In this document: positions 60,308 to 64,000 of the stretch, piece after piece
Numbering within the stretch: the first letter of the stretch is position 1
How the letters are laid out: every line of letters starts with the position of its first letter
Origin: Micromonospora tulbaghiae
GTDB taxonomy: Bacteria > Actinomycetota > Actinomycetes > Mycobacteriales > Micromonosporaceae
Length of the DNA stretch: 64,000 nucleotides
Assembly: GCF_900091605.1 (NCBI RefSeq)
Contig: NZ_FMCQ01000002.1
Coordinates: forward strand, 62,001 to 126,000
Direction: 5' to 3'
Translations under genes and position numbers: made by a program
Notes under the pieces: generated by a model
The model's database searches: none
What the model was told of the DNA's origin: nothing
Seen by the model: only the letters and a program-made list of their open reading frames with translations

Positions 60308-61543
60308 TCAGACGCCGGCGCAGGGCCGGGCCGCCGGCCGCACCGGGGACTCCCGGTCCACGGCCAGGCACTCGAGCAGGCCCACCGCCAGGTCCGGTCC
60401 CGGCTGGGCCCGGATCTCCGCCCTGATCCGTTGCAGGTTCGCACGGTACGCCGGGTCACGCAGCACGTCCCGGACCGCCTCGCGGGTCCGGTCCGCGGTC
60501 AGTTCCTCCGGCCGGATCATCCGCGCGAGGCCGAGCTCGGCGCAGCGCCGGGCGTTGTGCGGGTCGTCGACCAGCAGCGGCACCAGCACCTGGAGCAGGC
60601 CGGCGTCGATCGAGCCCATGACGGTGCCGAAACCGCCGTGGGTGATCGCCAGGTCGCAGTGCGGCAGCAGCAGACTGTGCGGGATGAACCGTTCGATGTG
60701 CACGTTGGACGGCTGGGGGCCGAGCTCGGCCGGGTCGGCGTCACGGCCCACCGTGACCACCACGTTGATCGGTTCGTCGCGCAGGCCCTTCAGGATGGTC
60801 CGGACCATCCCCGGGAAGACGTCGGTACGCCAGCGGTTCGCCACCGTCCCGACCGTCACGTACGCGGTGGGCTGCGCCGGCATCCGGGCCACCCAGTCCG
60901 GCAACGCCTCGCTCCCCACCTGGTCGTAGAAGGTCGGGCGCAGCGTGCGGAGCGTGGCGGGCTTGGGGATCGCCGGGTTGAGCAGACTCGGCGGCGCGAA
61001 GCACAGGTGCAAATGGCGGTGCAGCATGTGCAGCCCCGGGTCGGGGCCCAGCCCCGCGTCCGCGCGCAGACGGTCGATCTGCTCCTGGACCGCCGGCTGC
61101 ATCGGCCCGGTGTCGAACAGCGGCATGATGTCCACGCTGGCGTGCGGGATGCCGAGACGTTCGGCGGCCACCGCCGCGGCGGCCTCGAAGTTCTCCCGGA
61201 CGACCACGTCGGGGCGCCACTGCCTGCAGATCTCCAGCAGGTCCGGCAGCATCCGCCGGGCCCGCACTCCGTAGATGACGTCGGCGATGGCCAGCTGGTC
61301 CATCTCCGGCCCGGGGCTGAGCCGGCGGGCCCGTACCTTCAGCGCGTCGAATTCGGGATCGCCGTCGCCGTCCCGGTTCAGCCCGGCCGCGAACGTCCGG
61401 AAGCCCAGTTCCTCGACCGCGGACCGGATCGACTCCGCGCAGGCGAAGGCGACCTCGTGTCCGGCGGCGCGTGCGGCGATCGCGAGCGGGACGAGTGGAT
61501 GCAGGTGCCCGGTCGACGGAATGGAGGTGAACAGCAGGCGCAT
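60308..61543 (-). CDS. Glycosyltransferase, GT1 family (antibiotic type)
   Basis: A 411-residue GT-B-fold protein: an N-terminal acceptor-binding start MRLLFTSIPSTGHLHPLVPLA, and a C-terminal nucleotide-sugar-binding half with ITHGGFGTVMGSIDAGLLQV (HGGxG signature) and PLLVDDPHNARR. It is the only glycosyltransferase in the window and probably attaches the amino-deoxysugar to the aglycone. ATG 61543 has a GGAGG site eight bases upstream; the GTG at 61558 is a less likely start. Its promoter at 61648-61690 carries the cluster operator with the -10 at the usual spacing, leaving a leader of about 98 bases. The upstream DNA-glycosylase gene ends at the operator edge and may read through. Confidence 0.93.
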   Translation of the reverse strand: MRLLFTSIPSTGHLHPLVPLAIAARAAGHEVAFACAESIRSAVEELGFRTFAAGLNRDGDGDPEFDALKVRARRLSPGPEMDQLAIADVIYGVRARRMLPDLLEICRQWRPDVVVRENFEAAAAVAAERLGIPHASVDIMPLFDTGPMQPAVQEQIDRLRADAGLGPDPGLHMLHRHLHLCFAPPSLLNPAIPKPATLRTLRPTFYDQVGSEALPDWVARMPAQPTAYVTVGTVANRWRTDVFPGMVRTILKGLRDEPINVVVTVGRDADPAELGPQPSNVHIERFIPHSLLLPHCDLAITHGGFGTVMGSIDAGLLQVLVPLLVDDPHNARRCAELGLARMIRPEELTADRTREAVRDVLRDPAYRANLQRIRAEIRAQPGPDLAVGLLECLAVDRESPVRPAARPCAGV

Positions 61544-61647
61544 CGCCGTCACCTCCACTTCGGCGGACGGTGTCCGCGGTCTGGATCACGAGCGGTCATC
61601 GGAGGCATCCGATACACTCCTCACAGGGTCGCCGATTGGTGCATGCC

Positions 61648-61690
61648 TTTCTATTCCGGGCAACCGCTCGCGTCTGCTCACTACTGAGCG
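61648..61690 (-). promoter_or_regulatory. CRP/FNR-type operator and -10 for the glycosyltransferase
   Basis: On the minus strand CGCTCA, GTAG, TGAGCA (61690-61675), then -10-like TAGAAA (61653-61648) 27 bases from the start of TGAGCA. The predicted start is near 61641. The operator directly abuts the stop codon of the DNA-glycosylase gene (61691). Confidence 0.7.
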
Positions 61691-62833
61691 TCAGCCCTCG
61701 TCGAACACCACCCGGTGCTGCGGCACGTCGGGCTGGTCGAATCGCAGAAGCTCCCCGGCCTCGGCCTCGACGGCGCCGCGGGTCTTCTTGTCCAGGCGCC
61801 GGAAGGCGGTGACGGTCATCGTGGCCGTCCGCTTCGTCGCGTTGATCTTCCACAGTCCGGCCACCACGCCGTCCACCAGCACCGTCGGCTTGATCTGGAG
61901 GTTCGCCCGGGCGTACACCCGGTCCTTGACGTCGTCCGGCAGGATGCGTCCGCGGTGCTTGGGCGTGTAGGCCAGCAGCGTGCTGTCGAACGCCGGCAGG
62001 AGCCGGGCGGGCACCTCGGTGCCGGCCTCGGGCCGCGGGCCGTCCGGCACGTCGTAGAGGGTCCGCCCGGCCCCGTCGGTGAAGCGTTCCAGCTCGGACG
62101 AGAGACGCTCCAGCGCCGCGCGCACCGGCGGGACGCGCCAGCCGGTCCAGGCGGCGACGTCCTCGGCCGCCGCCGGACCGAAGGCCCGCAGGTGCCGGCG
62201 TACGACGTCGGCCAGCGCGTCGTCGGGGGAGGGGGCCCGGTCCGATCCGGGCGGGCACGGGGCCGTGCGGAAGGCGGCCGGCGCCCGGCCCGACCACTCG
62301 CCGTCCTCCGGCGCGCGCACCAGGGCACTCCAGGTGTAGAACGCGCGCCACCTGTACTGCCGCTGCGCGTCCGCCTCGGCGGCGTCGAACGTGTCCGGGT
62401 GCCGCTTGATCCAGTCCTCGACGAATTCGGCGATCTGGTCGCCGGTGCGTGCCTGCCGGGAGGTGTGGCGCAGCAGCTCGGCGCGGAGTTCGCCGGCCCG
62501 GGCGGTCGGCTCGGCCTTGGCCCGCCGCCACTCGTTGACCCCCGCGCCGTCCGCAGCCGCCGCGTACGCCGCGTGCTCGCGGGCGCTGGTCAGGTGCAGC
62601 GTACGCCGCAGCGACGTGCCGAGGAGCAGTTCGCCGCGACCGAGTGCGGCGTACAGGTCGCCGGTGGTCAGGCCGTCGACCCGGGTCCACAGTCCCTGGG
62701 CCACCGCCGGCCAGTGCTGGGCCTGGAGCGCGCCGACGGACTCCACCACCTCCGCCAGGGGGCGCCGATGACGTTCGATGAGACCCTGCCGGGCGAGCAG
62801 CGCGCGGTTGAGGGCCTGGTCGGACATGGGCAT
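61691..62833 (-). CDS. AlkZ-like DNA glycosylase (HTH_42 winged-helix family), likely self-resistance
   Basis: A 380-residue protein of the HTH_42/winged-helix DNA-binding family, which contains AlkZ (azinomycin self-resistance) and YcaQ. AlkZ-type members use a QxQ motif to cleave alkylated bases; here VGALQAQHW contains Gln37-Ala-Gln39, the positions known for AlkZ, with ATG at 62833 as residue 1. YcaQ-type members have QxD, so this copy is of the antibiotic-cluster type. GTSLRRTLHLTSAREHA, a WTGWRVPPV winged-helix segment, and LPAFDSTLLAYTPKHRGRILP also fit the family. It shares a bidirectional operator with the P450 gene. The inference is that it removes product-DNA adducts in the producer. 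No ribosome site precedes ATG 62833. Confidence 0.82.
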   Translation of the reverse strand: MPMSDQALNRALLARQGLIERHRRPLAEVVESVGALQAQHWPAVAQGLWTRVDGLTTGDLYAALGRGELLLGTSLRRTLHLTSAREHAAYAAAADGAGVNEWRRAKAEPTARAGELRAELLRHTSRQARTGDQIAEFVEDWIKRHPDTFDAAEADAQRQYRWRAFYTWSALVRAPEDGEWSGRAPAAFRTAPCPPGSDRAPSPDDALADVVRRHLRAFGPAAAEDVAAWTGWRVPPVRAALERLSSELERFTDGAGRTLYDVPDGPRPEAGTEVPARLLPAFDSTLLAYTPKHRGRILPDDVKDRVYARANLQIKPTVLVDGVVAGLWKINATKRTATMTVTAFRRLDKKTRGAVEAEAGELLRFDQPDVPQHRVVFDEG

Positions 62834-62839
62834 CCGCGG

Positions 62840-62911
62840 ATCGTACGTCAGCCCGGCCCGACCGGCAGTGCTCATTAGTGAGCAGTCGGTGACCGTGTCG
62901 GCGGGTAGGAA
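62840..62911. promoter_or_regulatory. Bidirectional CRP/FNR-type operator for DNA-glycosylase and P450 genes
   Basis: TGCTCA (62869-62874), TTAG, TGAGCA (62879-62884): a perfect palindrome. To the right, -10-like TAGGAA at 62906-62911 is 27 bases from TGAGCA, and position +41.5 from the centre is GTG 62918. To the left, TACGAT (62845-62840) is 29 bases from the minus-strand half-site and its expected start coincides with ATG 62833. Confidence 0.7.
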
Positions 62912-62917
62912 GGAGGC

Positions 62918-64000
62918 GTGGACAGCGTCAGTAAGCCAGTGTCCTACCCCCTGTCGCGCGGCTGCCCGTTCGACCCGGCCCCCGAGTTCACCCGCCTGCG
63001 GGCCGAACGTCCCATCACCCGGGTCCGGCTGGACTTCGACGGCAGCGAGGTGTGGCTGGTCAGCCGGCACGAGGACGTACGGGCCGTGCTGCGGGACCCG
63101 CGGTTCAGCGCCGACTTCAGCACGCCCGGCTTCCCGGCGCGGATGACTGTCCAGCCCCCGGGGCCGGGGACCTTCATCCGGATGGATCCGCCGGACCACT
63201 CCCGGCTGCGCCGTGCGCTGCTCAACGAGTTCAAGCCCCGGCGGGTCGAGGAGCTGCGCCCGCACGTGGAGCGCATCGTGCACACGCTCGTCGACCGGAT
63301 GGTGGCCGGGCCGCAGCCGGTCGACCTGCTCGAGGCGATCGCGTTCCCGCTGCCCATCCTGGTGATCTGCGAGCTGCTCGGCGTCCCGTACGACGACCGC
63401 CCGTTCTTCGAGCGCTGCACCGCGGTCATCGGCGACCAGAACGCCTCACCGGCGCGGCGCCAGGAGGTGCGCACGGAGCTGTGGGCGTACATGGACCGGC
63501 TGATCGACGCGAAGGACGCCGACCCCGCCGACGACCTGCTGTCGCGCCTGACGACCGGGCGTGACCGTCACGGGATCAGCCGGGAGGAGGTCGCCGGCAT
63601 CGCCACGCTGCTCATCATCGCGGGCTACGAGACGATCGCCAACCAGATCGGCATCGGCACGCTGGCGCTGCTGCGGCACCCCGACCAGATCCCCACCATG
63701 CTGGACCCCGCGACGTCGGTGGGCGCGGTGGACGAGATCCTGCGCCATCAGACGATCATCGCGTACGGCCTGCGCCGCGCCGCCGTGGCCGACGTCGAGG
63801 TCGCCGGCGAGGTGATCCGTGCCGGTGAGGGCGTGATCGCGGTTCTCGCCTCCGGCAACCGGGACGACCGGGTGTACGAGGACCCGGACGTGCTGAACCT
63901 CGAGCGGGTCGCCACCGACCACCTGGCCTTCGGCTTCGGCATCCACCAGTGCCTCGGGCAGGTCCTGGCGCGGATGGAGTTGCAGGTGCTCTGGCAGACG
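62918..64000 (+). CDS. Cytochrome P450 monooxygenase, cut by window end
   Basis: Three hundred and sixty-one codons are visible. It has the bacterial P450 N-terminus (PVSYPLSRGCPFDPAPE), the I-helix AGYETIAN with the acid-Thr pair, the K-helix ExxR (DEILRHQ) and the haem-ligand loop FGFGIHQCLGQVLARMELQ, where Cys is the axial ligand. It ends 31 bases after that loop, so only the C-terminal part is missing. It needs a ferredoxin and reductase, not seen here. GTG 62918 directly follows AAGGAGG, too close for normal use, and coincides with the predicted transcription start, so it may be leaderless. GTG 62939 is in frame. It probably oxidises the polyketide, and is co-regulated with the DNA glycosylase. 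Confidence 0.92.
   Translation, partial: MDSVSKPVSYPLSRGCPFDPAPEFTRLRAERPITRVRLDFDGSEVWLVSRHEDVRAVLRDPRFSADFSTPGFPARMTVQPPGPGTFIRMDPPDHSRLRRALLNEFKPRRVEELRPHVERIVHTLVDRMVAGPQPVDLLEAIAFPLPILVICELLGVPYDDRPFFERCTAVIGDQNASPARRQEVRTELWAYMDRLIDAKDADPADDLLSRLTTGRDRHGISREEVAGIATLLIIAGYETIANQIGIGTLALLRHPDQIPTMLDPATSVGAVDEILRHQTIIAYGLRRAAVADVEVAGEVIRAGEGVIAVLASGNRDDRVYEDPDVLNLERVATDHLAFGFGIHQCLGQVLARMELQVLWQT

Noticed and set aside
1-64000. CRISPR arrays, insertion sequences, tRNA or rRNA genes
   Set aside because: No regularly spaced repeats, transposase motifs, terminal inverted repeats or cloverleaf-like sequences were seen. The only short tandem repeat is the in-frame linker repeat at 33880-33942.
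1-64000. MbtH-like protein or phosphopantetheinyl transferase gene
   Set aside because: Neither the NxEGQxSxWP signature of MbtH-like proteins nor a Sfp-type motif was found in any frame; they may be encoded elsewhere.

Overview
The window is high-GC actinomycete DNA, probably from a Streptomyces- or Micromonospora-type genome; the exact genus cannot be read from the sequence. Nearly all of it is one biosynthetic gene cluster of the leinamycin family: a hybrid nonribosomal peptide synthetase / trans-acyltransferase polyketide synthase. The diagnostic parts are the DUF-SH didomain (a PLP-dependent cysteine-lyase-like sulfur-installing domain) just before the terminal thioesterase of a 7078-residue synthase (27754-48990), a LnmG-like AT-ER protein (11445-13781), and a LnmK/L/M/N-like block (49014-52231). 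Gene order from the ECH to the type II thioesterase matches lnmF-G-H-I-J-K-L-M-N.

Layout. 1-1883: a truncated TetR regulator with its own operators and two small genes (SnoaL-like, NmrA-like), probably flanking. 1911-4449: an adenylate-forming ligase (minus) and a CRP/FNR regulator of LnmO type. 4882-9607: an unusual starter-unit cassette resembling syringomycin SyrB1/SyrB2/SyrC: an adenylation-carrier protein with a threonine-like pocket, a non-haem iron halogenase with the HxA signature, and a Cys-nucleophile acyl shuttle, followed by a second CRP/FNR regulator. 9718-14722: a LnmH-like paralogue, ECH1, AT-ER and LnmH-like. 14883-48990: the two synthases (PCP-Cy-Cy-A-PCP-Ox, then seven KS modules, DUF-SH-TE). 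49014-52678: the beta-alkylation set, thioesterase and a DUF3224 protein. 52822-57000: deoxy-aminosugar genes. 57077-59338: TetR plus a 14-helix MFS exporter. 59479-64000: sugar O-methyltransferase, glycosyltransferase, an AlkZ-like DNA glycosylase and a P450 cut by the window end.

How it works together (inference). Threonine is loaded on the free-standing A-PCP protein, chlorinated on the carrier, and moved by the shuttle to the orphan N-terminal PCP of the first synthase. Cysteine is then added, cyclised and oxidised to a thiazole. Six active KS modules extend the chain with acyl groups supplied by the trans AT. A beta-branch is built by the LnmK/L/M and ECH proteins, sulfur is introduced by the SH domain, and the TE releases the product, which is then glycosylated and oxidised. 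The DNA glycosylase with a QxQ motif suggests the product alkylates DNA and that this is the self-resistance gene.

Regulation. A recurring palindrome, TGCTCA-N4-TGAGCA, occurs eight times, each upstream of a transcription unit, with a -10-like hexamer (TAGCGT, TAGAAA and similar) almost always 27-28 bases after the start of the second half-site. This puts the operator at about -41.5, the class II CRP/FNR activator position, and ties the ligase, halogenase, synthase, sugar, glycosyltransferase, methyltransferase, DNA-glycosylase and P450 units into one regulon. The two TetR genes have a different palindrome, AAGYGGAC-N5/6-GTCCGCTT, and appear to be outside that regulon. No tRNA, rRNA, CRISPR array, transposase, MbtH-like protein or phosphopantetheinyl transferase was seen.
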